DNA from: Fragilaria crotonensis
Lineage: Eukaryota; Bacillariophyta; Fragilariophyceae; Fragilariales; Fragilariaceae
Assembly (NCBI GenBank): GCA_022925895.1
Contig: JAKSYS010000595.1
Coordinates: 1 to 39,695 of the forward strand
Direction of reading: 5' to 3'
Length of the DNA: 39,695 bases
How positions within the stretch are numbered: the stretch's first letter is position 1; each line of letters begins with the position of its first letter. Shown one piece after another: positions 30,506-39,641 of the stretch. Position numbers and translations under genes: made by a program. Below the pieces are notes generated by a model. That model was not told where the DNA came from and made no database searches. It saw nothing but the letters and a program-made list of their open reading frames with translations.

Positions 30506-31528
30506 CTAGACATCATAATTCGAGCGTTTCTTTGTCAGAACGGCGGGGATATCTTCAACGACAGGTACCCAACAGGCTGTGGGTTCTGGGATGGACATGC
30601 GATGCTGCTTGGCGGCCTCGGCTCGTTTCTCAAGTGCTACATTGAACGCCGCCTTGAACATTACAGCTTCTTCATTTGTTGGAGTTGTTGCGTCCGCAGA
30701 AGGTGTGCGCAAGGTAACGGAAGGAGTCATGCGGTCGGCAGGGAAATCGTCGTGGAGAATGGAATTCATCAGGAAATTTTCGTCTTTTCCAGCAGCCTGG
30801 CAAGCGGCAATGACAACGCTGTTGGCCAACAACACCTTGGCAAAGGTTTTTTCTTCCTCAACATCCTCGCTCGACAATTGATTCTCATCGTTGTCACAGG
30901 CGGTTTCTGGCAATGTGAAGAATTTTTCTGCATTTTGCGCCAACACTTCGTGCAATGCAAGGAGCGTCGCATAAAAGATGCGATCATGTTCCATGGATGA
31001 CACGCGTGATTTGGGTGCCAGAGCTTGTTGCTGTGCCAAGATATAGGGCAAAAATACCTGCCGACCAAAGTGTTCAACAACCACAGCTGCTTGCAAGTGA
31101 GAAGAAGGTGATACTTCGGGGACAATGCGTAACTGCTGGGCTACCAAACGGGATGCCTGGAGCACTTGCATCGTGGCAACGCAAACAACACGTGATCTTC
31201 GGACGCGTCTAATATTTCCCTTTGCTGATGCTGTTGTTGTTGTTACGGTTGATGGTAGTGTCTTATCCATTGGTTGTTCTTCAGAAGAGGATTCCGATGA
31301 TGTGCTTGACAAGGAAGCCGTCGATAAAATTCGTCTCTTTTGATATGGTGGAACTCGTGAAAGATGAACCGCTGACGGGCGCCGCATCTCTTTCTTTTTG
31401 TGATACGTTGAGGATGGGAATGTTGCAGCTGGTGTTTGTAGAGCTGCTGCATCTTTGTTTCTGCGCTCATCTTGTTGCACTGGTGGATCATCACTATTGA
31501 CGGACTCCGAATGCTGCGACGACGACAT
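30506..31528 (-). CDS. Hypothetical protein with Ser-rich N-terminus and helical core
   Basis: The protein has 340 residues from the ATG at 31528. The frame extends 60 codons upstream through GTAC-rich intergenic sequence, which is not credible coding. The first 115 residues are polar with a Ser/Glu run (SSTSSESSSEEQP). Residues from about 120 to 300 are hydrophobic and helical (VVCVATMQVLQASRLVAQQL and AKVLLANSVVIAACQAAG), interrupted by an acidic loop. There are no transmembrane segments of sufficient length and no catalytic motif that I recognise. The helical core might be a protein-binding fold. The gene is divergent from the fucosyltransferase-like gene at 32013. Confidence 0.68.
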   Translation of the reverse strand: MSSSQHSESVNSDDPPVQQDERRNKDAAALQTPAATFPSSTYHKKKEMRRPSAVHLSRVPPYQKRRILSTASLSSTSSESSSEEQPMDKTLPSTVTTTTASAKGNIRRVRRSRVVCVATMQVLQASRLVAQQLRIVPEVSPSSHLQAAVVVEHFGRQVFLPYILAQQQALAPKSRVSSMEHDRIFYATLLALHEVLAQNAEKFFTLPETACDNDENQLSSEDVEEEKTFAKVLLANSVVIAACQAAGKDENFLMNSILHDDFPADRMTPSVTLRTPSADATTPTNEEAVMFKAAFNVALEKRAEAAKQHRMSIPEPTACWVPVVEDIPAVLTKKRSNYDV

Positions 31529-32012
31529 GGTTTGCGCGAATGAGACTTGTATGACGATCGGAAGGTTTTGCCTTGACGAAGTTAAATGGCAGCGTAGATA
31601 CATGTATACTGCCAGGTGCCAGTTTGCCGTTGGTTGCCCGTGAACCGTACGTGGTACCTGGTACATGTACATCGTACATACAAAACTTCGAGTATTCAAA
31701 TCGCACACCGCAACAAGTATGAAACTGGTACAAGTACCTGGTATCTATCTGGTATCATACCGTACCTGGTACTTCCTGGTACTTATGTTACACAATTCTA
31801 CTTCATTCTGGAGTCCCCTGTCCACTTTGTAATTCAGGCGTACTATACAGTAGCTAGTAGTAGCTTAGTGTAGAGATCATAAACTCGACACACGGACAAA
31901 AATGGAACACATCGGATTTGCAATGATCATCGTTTGAACGTGTTCCGAGGGTTGGTTGGTTGGTTGGTTGGTTGGTTGGTTCGTCGGTTCGTTATAGGAT
32001 AGCCTAACGATC
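31529..32012. other. Divergent promoter region with GTAC dyads and a GGTT microsatellite
   Basis: This separates two divergent genes. Dyads such as GTACCTGGTAC and GTACATGTAC crowd 31640 to 31800. A tetranucleotide tract lies near the right end. Confidence 0.6.
31950..31981 (+). repeat. (GGTT)8 microsatellite
   Basis: Eight uninterrupted GGTT units, 32 bp, about 30 bp before the start codon at 32013 and so probably within the 5' UTR. Length variation among strains is likely. Confidence 0.9.
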
Positions 32013-33413
32013 ATGACGCCCATCAAAAGCAGGGTTGGACTCTTTCAGGGGACGCACTTGGGGCGTGGCTCGTGGACAATTATTGTTGGTTTGTTGGTGG
32101 TGAGCATCCTTTGGCATTTGGGTCTCGTTGTCGACAACCTGCACGGCAACATGGCATCCTTCGAACTCGGGGGAAACCAGAACTTTCCAAATGAAGTGAC
32201 AATGACGAATCAAACACGCACGATTCCACGAGCTGATCCATTGTTGTCGGGCTTTCAACAGAAGTACTCGATGGGCGAGGAAGATCTTGGAGTCGATATG
32301 CTAGATCCCGACGATTCAACACGCCCTACTGTTCAGCATCCATCGAATCACTTGGATCGGAATCAAAGCAAAGCCGCGACGTACAAAATGCGAGAAGATG
32401 TCGGGGTGTCCAGCTTTGTGGATGTGTGCACAGAGCTCCTTCGTCGAGCCAACGGAACGCTGGAGGGGGCAGAGCCTTGGCGGGCTTCTGGAGGTTTGTC
32501 CTGGACACGCAGTCCCTGTGGCCATCAAGGATTGCACATGCTCGGGAATCATTTGTCGCAATGGTATATAGCTAGAGCGATTGCATCCGATGCCGGGATT
32601 TCGATTCAATCGCAGTGCCAATCTCCTGTTACGGATTTGATCCCACAATTTTGGGAACCGATCGATACCATCCTCGACGACCGCGCATTTTTTTCTTGGA
32701 AAGTCGCGTGTCAAAATGATCACATTTCCTATCCACACGGTACCTTTGAACAAGGCAACGGTCTGAATCACATGGTGACCGCGATTCGCCTGGACTTGCG
32801 AGGCATGACGGAAGACATTCTAACGGCAACACCTTGGTTAGCAAACGATCTTGATCATGCCACTATTCACATACGGACTGGTGATGTGGGCCGAAAGCAG
32901 GGTTTCAATGGAAAACGCTACGGAATGGTACCGTTTCATGTTTATAAGAAACTACTTCCCAGCTCAGCCAAGACTATTGGCATTGTCACTGCACCTTTCC
33001 GACAAGACAGAGGAAGTGTTGGTTTCGGCGACGCCGAGTTGAACGAAGCAGTCGTTACTGCGGCAAGGGATTACATCCAAAGAGAATTTCCTCAAGCCAA
33101 GGTTTCGATTCGCAACGACGACGTCAATGAAACCATGGCCATGACCTATGCTCGTATGGTGGCATCAAACTGGAGTTTCTGTGGGTCGTCCACGTTTTGT
33201 CTCTTTCCTGCTCTTGCAACCGCGGGCGAATCGTACATTCTCCAATCACAACTGTACGGTCGTAGACGTGGGCGCCGTTCATGGATCAACAAGGTGGTGG
33301 ACGCTTTCCCCAATGTGCACTATGTCAATGAACCGTTTCTTCGCTCGATTGATTTTTGGAAATGGAATGTAAGTGAAATAGTCAAGCGACTGGAGGGAAA
33401 TGAAGATCCATGA
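32013..33413 (+). CDS. Golgi type II glycosyltransferase, fucosyltransferase-like
   Basis: The protein has 466 residues from ATG 32013. A short basic cytosolic tail and one membrane anchor (about 21 to 40, WTIIVGLLVVSILWHLGLVV) give type II topology, typical of Golgi transferases. A polar stem to about 130 precedes the catalytic part. HIRTGDV at 286 to 292, followed by YGMVPFHVYKKL, resembles the GDP-fucose-binding HxRxxD/RxGD segment of alpha-1,6 and protein O-fucosyltransferases. A later CGSSTFCLFPALA block fits the second substrate loop. N-glycosylation sequons are present (for example NQT, NGT, NWS). The acceptor is unknown. Another GT-B sugar transferase is possible. Confidence 0.75.
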   Translation: MTPIKSRVGLFQGTHLGRGSWTIIVGLLVVSILWHLGLVVDNLHGNMASFELGGNQNFPNEVTMTNQTRTIPRADPLLSGFQQKYSMGEEDLGVDMLDPDDSTRPTVQHPSNHLDRNQSKAATYKMREDVGVSSFVDVCTELLRRANGTLEGAEPWRASGGLSWTRSPCGHQGLHMLGNHLSQWYIARAIASDAGISIQSQCQSPVTDLIPQFWEPIDTILDDRAFFSWKVACQNDHISYPHGTFEQGNGLNHMVTAIRLDLRGMTEDILTATPWLANDLDHATIHIRTGDVGRKQGFNGKRYGMVPFHVYKKLLPSSAKTIGIVTAPFRQDRGSVGFGDAELNEAVVTAARDYIQREFPQAKVSIRNDDVNETMAMTYARMVASNWSFCGSSTFCLFPALATAGESYILQSQLYGRRRGRRSWINKVVDAFPNVHYVNEPFLRSIDFWKWNVSEIVKRLEGNEDP

Positions 33414-33489
33414 GACGTTACCACCACGAATGATTCATGCGACGAAGTATCGTTGTCATCGGTGGGCAGGTCGCACGTCTTACCTGGTA

Positions 33490-33654
33490 TCACGATTCCT
33501 CGTTCAACATATCACGCGACACGTGAGCCTGGACCTGGCTTGCCAATGTGCACCGAAGCCTCGAATTCATGAAGCTGTAGAGCGACGCATACGCTACATC
33601 AGCACATGACGAATAAGCGAATAGAAGGAGAATGCAGGCTATAATTCGACTCAT
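33490..33654 (-). CDS. Possible small secreted peptide
   Basis: A 54-residue frame beginning MSRIIACILLLFAYSSCADVA, which is a good signal peptide (basic n-region, Leu/Ile core, small residues before cleavage). The mature part of about 32 residues has one Cys. A CAGGTAAGAC just past the stop could be a splice donor in another frame, so this may be one exon of a larger gene. Weak support. Confidence 0.25.
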   Translation of the reverse strand: MSRIIACILLLFAYSSCADVAYASLYSFMNSRLRCTLASQVQAHVSRDMLNEES

Positions 33655-34237
33655 TCGGAATCTGGTTGTCACGAGTGGAAGACGATACATGTTAAGTCGT
33701 GCTTCGCGACGCAAACTCGAGCAAATGCACATTGCGAAGAGTGAGATCCATGTCATTATTTTCCAATGGCATTACGATACCTATTCCGTATCTTATGATT
33801 GACTTCTCAACAAGAGTCTACACAGAGGAAGGTATTAGACAAATACAGGATGATGCATTTCCACCCTTGAGCCACACTTCTTTTTGGCTTTGTCTGGACA
33901 GCGCGCACGCGAGTATTTCTTCTATATCAACAAGCAGCGACGGATACTTTGCAAGCAGCTTCAAGGGAGCTGGAGGAGAAATATATGGCGTCGACTTTAC
34001 TTTACTTTTCCCTCCACTGATGCCGATGGCATCAAGACGTTTACTCTCCACTTATTGACTTGCACGATCGTCGACGTGAAGACTTAGAGGAGTCTAAGTA
34101 GTGTGCCTTTGACACCTCTGTTGTGTCTGGTTCGATGGCAATGGGTGTTCTACTGCTTTATTTAGCTCCTTGGAGGCAAGTCTTTTGTATCGCGTTCCTA
34201 TGAGACACAATGATTAGTTTGGTGTGCCTAGCATGGC

Positions 34238-34299
34238 AGTATGCGATTCTTGTTACATTCAAGATGAGCACCTTCGGTGCTTAGTTATGGCCGCATACT
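34238..34299 (+). ncRNA. Candidate three-way-junction RNA (unproven)
   Basis: An 8-bp perfect outer stem (AGTATGCG with CGCATACT, 34238 to 34245 and 34292 to 34299) encloses two hairpins. One is TCTTG/CAAGA with a 7-nt loop. The other is AGCACC/GGTGCT closed around TTC. This is more pairing than expected in 62 nt, but there is no family match, no Pol III box or terminator that I can defend, and no evidence of transcription. It is not a tRNA since a T-arm is absent. Confidence 0.3.
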
Positions 34300-34422
34300 A
34301 GCAGAGAATCTACGATGCATAGTTGCGGCAGTAATGAAGAATGAAGTCCTTTCGCTCGCCTATATCTGCACGGTATTCTAACGGGACGGTCGACGGTCGA
34401 CGGTACGTGAGGACTTCAACCA

Positions 34423-34442
34423 CCTAAACCCTAAACCCTAAA
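34423..34442. repeat. Interstitial telomere-like repeat
   Basis: CCTAAA followed by two CCCTAAA units, the TTTAGGG type on the other strand. It lies about 300 bp before the gene at 34740 and may also act as a telo-box-like promoter element. Confidence 0.75.
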
Positions 34443-34739
34443 CTACCGGTACGTCTACGCTCTACTAGAGTACACAAGAGAAGGCAAGACTGCAGCTCCC
34501 AGGTTTCATGGCGATGTCGTTCGTTGCCTGCCCGTTGTCAGTTTGACGAGGTGGAAGTGGAACACAGAAATCGATGATCTTCATAAAAATAGAATCCACG
34601 ACACATGACATCACGCATCACTCACACCTCACACCTAATCAAATCGCTGCATTCTTTCTTCTATTCCAGCACACTACTGTACCTGTAGTGGCAAGAACTG
34701 GTTGTTCCTGCATTGGGAGCAAAGGGCGCCGAAAAAGGA

Positions 34740-37403
34740 ATGCGACTGGGATTGCTTGGACGCCAAGCCATAGTTTTTCGGGACAAGGTATTTGTCGGTG
34801 CAGGAGGCGTTGCAAGCGTGATGGTCTCCACCCTTTTCCTCCTTTGGTTCTTCGCGAATCTCTCCCATGGATTCGTTTTCAATCGGTTGGAATCAAAATC
34901 TAGAACAATTTTTCGGCCGCGTCATAGTCGTGGCGTCGGCAGCAGCTATGGATTCCTATCCAGTTATCCACTCGTCACACAAACACAACTGCGGCGAAAG
35001 TCCGGATTTTCCTTCATGTCCCTTACGAGCGACGACGACAACAACCGCAATGACGAGACTGGATCTCCTACATCAGCATCGGATGGAAACTTTGCTGCAG
35101 AAACAAATAGCTCCAACAATATCGAACAACTCCCTCTGACGCTCCTCTGGGCACAGTTGGACATTAGGAACATTGCGTACGATCCGTCGGCTACGCGATC
35201 AGAACTGGAAGCATTGCTAGCCCAATCCAGTCAGGAACGGTCGTCAGGAGAAGCTGAAGCAGAACTGTCGTTACAAGCACTATTGGCAAAACTGGACGTG
35301 AAGAATATTCGCTATCCCCCGAGCGCTTCTCGTCGGGAGCTGGAGCAATTACTATTGCGGAGCAGGGAGCACAGCTCTTCCCAAAGGGTCAACCAGCCTC
35401 GGCCGCAATCAAACAATAAGAAGGTTTCGCAAACCTACTTCAGAGAGCAAGAACTTTCCCTAAAGCAAATTCTGTCCGAATTGGATGCGAGGGGTGTTCG
35501 GTACTCTCCTGGTGCGTCACGAAATGAGCTGGAGTCCATCTTGAAGAACACAAGCCACGCAACGCCGGCTCGCGGGCGAGAGAAGATGGACAACGATAGC
35601 TCCTCAGTTCGGGACAAGATCCCGCTGCGGAATATCCTGGCTGAATTGGACGCCAGAAATGTTCGCTATGCTCCCGGCGCATCGCGACACGAATTGGAGA
35701 GACTGTTGCAACAAAATTCGAAGGATGAGAGCTTGTCGGCTCGGGACAAGATCCCGCTGCGGAATATCCTGGCCGAATTAGACGCCAGAAGTGTTCGCTA
35801 TGCTCCTGGCGCATCGCGACAAGAATTGGAGAGACTGTTACGACAGAATTCGAGAGATGCCACTTCTAACGAGAGGCGAGTCGTGTCCGACTCCCCCTCA
35901 CAGTTCGACGATGATACTCTCGTGGATGATCCGTTCCTAGAAGATGATGGATTGGATCCATCGACCACAACACCACCTGGAAAAGGGAGAGTCCTTTCTC
36001 TTCAAACTATCCTGAACGAACTGGACCGTCGAAAGATTCGATACACACCCAGCGCTTCTAGGGAAGAGTTGGAGAATCTTCTGCGTGAATCGAACCATCA
36101 TATCCGACGTCGGCGTCTTCGCCGTCAACAACAACAAGAACGAAGGCAAGCAACGTCATCCCTGAAGGATCGGCTTGTGAAGCAAGCCTTGCCCTTGCCA
36201 GCCCGTCGCACCATCGAGTCTCTCCGACCGGGTTTGTCCAAGGTTGCCAGCAAGGCGATGCGACAAGCGAAGTATTGGAAACGAAGTTTGGCCGACTATT
36301 TGGCCGTAGATGAGGAAGGAGTTCGAGAAGCGGAGTGGTTTTACGAGTCCAAGGCTGAGCCCATTGACGTGAAGGCAGTCCCGATGCGACAAGCACCCAA
36401 AGCAGAGAAATCAAAGTCCCGATCGAATGCGAGGCGCTACAAGTCATCGCCACAAAGGAATGTAGTTCAGAATCTGAAGAAAACTATCATAACTCCGCCC
36501 GGGCGAACGAAAAACCTGATATCAACGCCTTACTTATTGCCACCAGCGAAAACAGAATCTCTTAGAGAACCTGTAAAGAGTGCAGCTGAAAGTGCGAAGG
36601 ATCACGGAGTACGAAGCAACAACCGCCGTAGACGAGTCTATAACCCATACGGAACTGCAAGGGAAGTTGATACACGGGACGTTTTTGATCGATTCGGGGA
36701 TGCAGTGGCAGATGCCGCTGAAACAGTCATCTGGGGTCCCCTTGAAGAAAATAACGATGCCAAGGATGATAACACTGAACCACGTCGGCGCAGCACACAG
36801 CGTGCCAGCAAGGCTCGCTACTGGAAGGATCGATTGGAAGAACAAGTGGACCACTTTTTGGGAATTCATGACAATGAATCCGAATACAACAACTGGGAGA
36901 AGGAGGTGGGAGCGGAACGAAAACACTTTGATACGCCGAAGAAATCAGTGAGCAGCGACACCCCACAGCAGCGCAAGAAATCAAAAAAGGTTCCCATTTG
37001 GGAAGAGGAGGGAAGTCTCGTTTCGCTTTTGTTCGGTCGTCGACCGAGCGGTGGGCAGCTGAAACTGGAAAGGTTCTTTGAGCAGGAACTCGGCACTACC
37101 GTGTTGACCAACATGATTAGTTCTGTTGTCAAAGGGGGACTTCTGGTAGCCAGCTATCTCTGTCGATGGGCAAGTGTCAAAGGGGCAATTCCACAACCCG
37201 TGGTTGTGATGGCTGTGGCATCCATGTTGGCGTCCGCTCGACCTGGACAGCGCATCAAGATGATTGTCTTCACCCTGTTGGTTTTGCGTACCCTTGGAGA
37301 ACTAATTCATGGATACGTCCAAGGAGATCAGGACTGGGAAGACAGCAATGCTTATGAGTTTGCAAAGGAGGGGCCTTCCACAGGGGATAACTCTGATGAA
37401 TAG
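34740..37403 (+). CDS. Plastid-targeted membrane protein with six SAP-like repeats
   Basis: The protein has 887 residues from ATG 34740. The frame opens at a TTG nine codons earlier. A signal peptide (about 19 to 43) ends LSHG^FVF, an ASAFAP-like plastid-import site, and is followed by a basic Ser/Arg transit region. Six copies of a 30-residue unit (LxxLLxxLDxRxIRYxPxASRxELExLL) lie at about 132, 177, 240, 295, 339 and 420. They have the helix, loop, helix plan of SAP or Rho-N type nucleic-acid-binding motifs. Units 4 and 5 arose by a 132-bp duplication. A long basic, disordered middle follows (RRRRLRRQQQQ, NNRRRRVYNPYG). The C-terminus has two or three hydrophobic segments (VLTNMISSVVKGGLLVASYL; VVVMAVASMLASA; IVFTLLVLRTLGELI), so it should be membrane-anchored. 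A role tethering plastid nucleic acid to a membrane is inference. Confidence 0.85.
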   Translation: MRLGLLGRQAIVFRDKVFVGAGGVASVMVSTLFLLWFFANLSHGFVFNRLESKSRTIFRPRHSRGVGSSYGFLSSYPLVTQTQLRRKSGFSFMSLTSDDDNNRNDETGSPTSASDGNFAAETNSSNNIEQLPLTLLWAQLDIRNIAYDPSATRSELEALLAQSSQERSSGEAEAELSLQALLAKLDVKNIRYPPSASRRELEQLLLRSREHSSSQRVNQPRPQSNNKKVSQTYFREQELSLKQILSELDARGVRYSPGASRNELESILKNTSHATPARGREKMDNDSSSVRDKIPLRNILAELDARNVRYAPGASRHELERLLQQNSKDESLSARDKIPLRNILAELDARSVRYAPGASRQELERLLRQNSRDATSNERRVVSDSPSQFDDDTLVDDPFLEDDGLDPSTTTPPGKGRVLSLQTILNELDRRKIRYTPSASREELENLLRESNHHIRRRRLRRQQQQERRQATSSLKDRLVKQALPLPARRTIESLRPGLSKVASKAMRQAKYWKRSLADYLAVDEEGVREAEWFYESKAEPIDVKAVPMRQAPKAEKSKSRSNARRYKSSPQRNVVQNLKKTIITPPGRTKNLISTPYLLPPAKTESLREPVKSAAESAKDHGVRSNNRRRRVYNPYGTAREVDTRDVFDRFGDAVADAAETVIWGPLEENNDAKDDNTEPRRRSTQRASKARYWKDRLEEQVDHFLGIHDNESEYNNWEKEVGAERKHFDTPKKSVSSDTPQQRKKSKKVPIWEEEGSLVSLLFGRRPSGGQLKLERFFEQELGTTVLTNMISSVVKGGLLVASYLCRWASVKGAIPQPVVVMAVASMLASARPGQRIKMIVFTLLVLRTLGELIHGYVQGDQDWEDSNAYEFAKEGPSTGDNSDE
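35610..35873 (+). repeat. Tandem 132-bp duplication within the SAP-like repeat gene
   Basis: Sequence from 35610 (CGGGACAAGATCCCGCTGCG) recurs from 35742, offset 132 bp, nearly unchanged for most of the unit. It encodes repeat units 4 and 5, 44 residues apart. Units 1, 2, 3 and 6 are far more diverged, so this duplication is the youngest step in the array. Confidence 0.85.
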
Positions 37404-37575
37404 AACCATGCTTAATTTCCTGCGCAGAAGTGTCCCCATGTTCTTAAGACTGTGAACATGTCGAACAGGAAGTATTCTGTGCGTCTCGCAAATCGAATGG
37501 ATAGAGCGATACCCTATGGCACGTGAGGGATTTTATTACATTTTACGTTCAGCACAACAAAGGTCACTCATGACA

Positions 37576-39456
37576 TCAACGATGCAGCTCCACCGCCTCG
37601 CGAAAGTGTTTGCTGATCTCAATTCGTTTTCTCTCATGGATGAATTCACTGATTATATCATCAGTATCTTGTCGTCCGGAGAAAATGTCATCAGGGAGAT
37701 ATTCCTCGTATCCTGGAGCCAGAAACTCTTCCATTCGTCCAAACTTTATCATGTGCACTTTCTTGCGGAAATCCTCACTCAACATTGGCTTCATTATTCG
37801 CCAGATACTACCAAACCAATTTGGTGGGTTCACGATCAAGAACAACTTGACTCTTGTTGGTGTCTTTTTTCCCTGCAGGCCCATCATAAATTTGTAGCAA
37901 TAGTTTACTTGAAAGTTGGACATAGTCCAATCAGTCATGTTCGCTACAAAACCGATCCCATCCCTCTGAGAAATCTCATCGTCCATCATGCAATCCATGA
38001 CGTAAACCAAATTATTGATGACAGAAGAAACTGACATCAACTTCGGGAAATAACGCGCTGGTCTCATGTAAAACACTTGGGTGGTGATGGGGCGAGGTGT
38101 GACAGTTAGAAACAACAGCAAAGGGCTCACATTTCCATTTCAATCGATGATATCAAGGGACTCACTCTTATGACCACTAATGGACTTTAGTCCCGGAACT
38201 GGAAAGATCATCTTGGTGAGGAGCTGCTCTTCCATGCTACGAATTGATAAGTTCATGTATCGCTGATCGTAGGATTTCATGCTCTTGTAAGCTGTCTTGA
38301 ACGTAAATGGTCTTCCAGGGCTGCATCTTGCAAATTTAAGGTACCACGAATTAGGAAACGGTGCTCGACCTGACCGAATCCAACTATCTTTCAAAGCCGC
38401 CACAACCTTGCGTTCGTCGATACTCAACGACGCCATTTGTTGTTCATATGTGCGATTCGAGTCAGGCTCCTTGAGAACCAAACGCGTCGACGCTGCAGCG
38501 TAGGCAGTCCTTGCTTGGGTCGCGGCCACGCGATTTGGAACCTTTCTCGTCGGACCAGTGAAGCCCTCGTCACGCATGAAGGTCTCGGCAGGACCAAAGG
38601 ACAACGTTGGACGATCAGGTTCCGGCTGCAGATAAGGTAAGGATGCCTCGCTTGCCCAAGGATCACCTCCACCATCAGCACAGGACCAACCCAAGGTGCT
38701 AATATCAGAGAAGTCAGCCCCCTCAGTGTATTCACTTTCATCGCCTTCAAATTGCGCGTCATCCTCACCAAGTGACGATTCATGAGTCGAGGCTTCCATT
38801 TTCGCTTCTGTGCCATCTGAAACAGACGATCCAGCTTGGGACGACCGAAAAGAAGTGGTGTCAGAATATAATTCTTGCTGGTGAAGGAAACTCTCAAAGG
38901 CCTGTGCAGTGGCAAATGCAATCTTTTCATCCTCGAAGTGATTGGTCAGATAGGAATGAATTGCTTCGCTATCAATGACCGGCATGTCAGATCCGCCACC
39001 AATTGGATTATGAGGAGGAGTTTTCGGACCACCATCGACGCCCCAGCTTTCGCTTGTTGCGGCTGTTGCAGCGGTATTGCTGTTGTCAACCTGGAAAGCA
39101 TCCCATTCGCTAACCTCATTCTGAGCCCAACGCTGGTGTGCTTTGTTTGGAGGCTCAAAATCTAAAGCTTTCGCGGCAGTAACTTCAGCGAACGCATCGA
39201 ACTCATCCTCTAGTTTCACCTCGAGATCGCCGTCAAGGAGTCGTTCTTCTGATTTCTTTGACTTTTTCTTCTTTTTCTTTTCCTTCTTGCTTTTCTTTTC
39301 CTTTTTCGATTTCTTTTCCTTGCTTGGTTTCGAACCGTTGTCGAAACTCTCTCCATCTGAGCTCGCGCTTCCAAAGTCACCATGGCGGCGACCGTTCTCC
39401 GGATGTGACGTTACATAAAACGGATAATCCTTGTCTTCTTCAATGGCGTCCTGCAT
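37576..39456 (-). CDS. CRAL-TRIO (SEC14-like) lipid-binding protein
   Basis: The coding sequence is complement(join(37576..38075,38166..39456)), 596 residues from ATG 39456. The 90-nt intron has GTGAGT donor, TTCTAAC branch and CCAAG acceptor, and the join restores a Met codon. The N-terminal third is acidic with a Lys/Ser run (SKKEKKSKKEKKKKKKSKK) near residues 50 to 70 and an Asp/Glu/Ser-rich region. From about 370 the CRAL-TRIO N-lobe begins (ALKDSWIRSGRAPFPNSWYLKFARC). The lipid-binding domain continues over exon 2 (FYMRPARYFPKL, GIGFVANMTDWTMSNF, VNPPNWFGSIWRIMKPMLS, and PGYEEYLPDD). Members carry phosphoinositides or other lipids between membranes. Upstream of the ATG the same frame remains open to about 39491, and a second frame with coding character starts at ATG 39641, so the true N-terminus may be longer. 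Confidence 0.87.
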
Positions 39457-39487
39457 TTCAGTTAGAGTTTCACCTGGAACTAATCTA

Positions 39488-39641
39488 AGCTGAGGTTATT
39501 CGCCTTGTTGACGATGCCACGACGGCGCTGGGTTGGGGTTTTCTTACTACTCTCTGGGCTCGGGACTACTTGTACAAGACTTCCTGAAGAGTTCAGCCTT
39601 GAAAGGAATGGAGGTGCTGCTTTTTGAAATACTCCGATCAT
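39488..39641 (-). other. Upstream coding-like segment of the CRAL-TRIO gene, out of frame by one base
   Basis: The minus strand from ATG 39641 is open to a TAG at 39482 and reads like protein (GVFQKAAPPFLSRLNSSG, then TPTQRRRGIVNKANNLSL). The main CRAL-TRIO frame is open just beyond, upstream of its ATG, as RLVPGETLTE. The two read as continuous protein if one base is missing near 39489. There is no room for an intron. This could be an assembly error, a real mutation, or a uORF. Confidence 0.4.

Larger units (their letters stand above)
33414..34739. other. Long intergenic region with small frames, a candidate structured RNA and telomere-like DNA
   Basis: No long gene lies here. It contains a possible short secreted peptide (33490 to 33654, minus), a candidate RNA fold (34238 to 34299), a 7-bp tandem ACGGTCG (34385 to 34404), and telomere-like CCCTAAA units (34423 to 34442). 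A plus-strand frame at 33699 to 34058 opens with GTG and has no recognisable features. Confidence 0.5.

Noticed and set aside
30245-31000. 251-codon plus-strand frame
   Set aside because: It is antisense to the gene at 30506-31528 for half its length and reads Cys/Phe-rich without coding bias.
31529-31708. 60-codon N-terminal extension of the minus-strand gene at 30506
   Set aside because: It is composed of GTAC-rich intergenic repeats and does not have a natural start; ATG 31528 is preferred.
34246-34266. tRNA gene
   Set aside because: The 5-bp stem with a 7-nt loop imitates an anticodon arm, but no T-arm, D-arm or box B (GGTTCGA) is present.
34713-34739. N-terminal extension of the SAP-repeat protein to 34713
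   Set aside because: It begins with TTG. The ATG at 34740 gives a proper signal peptide.
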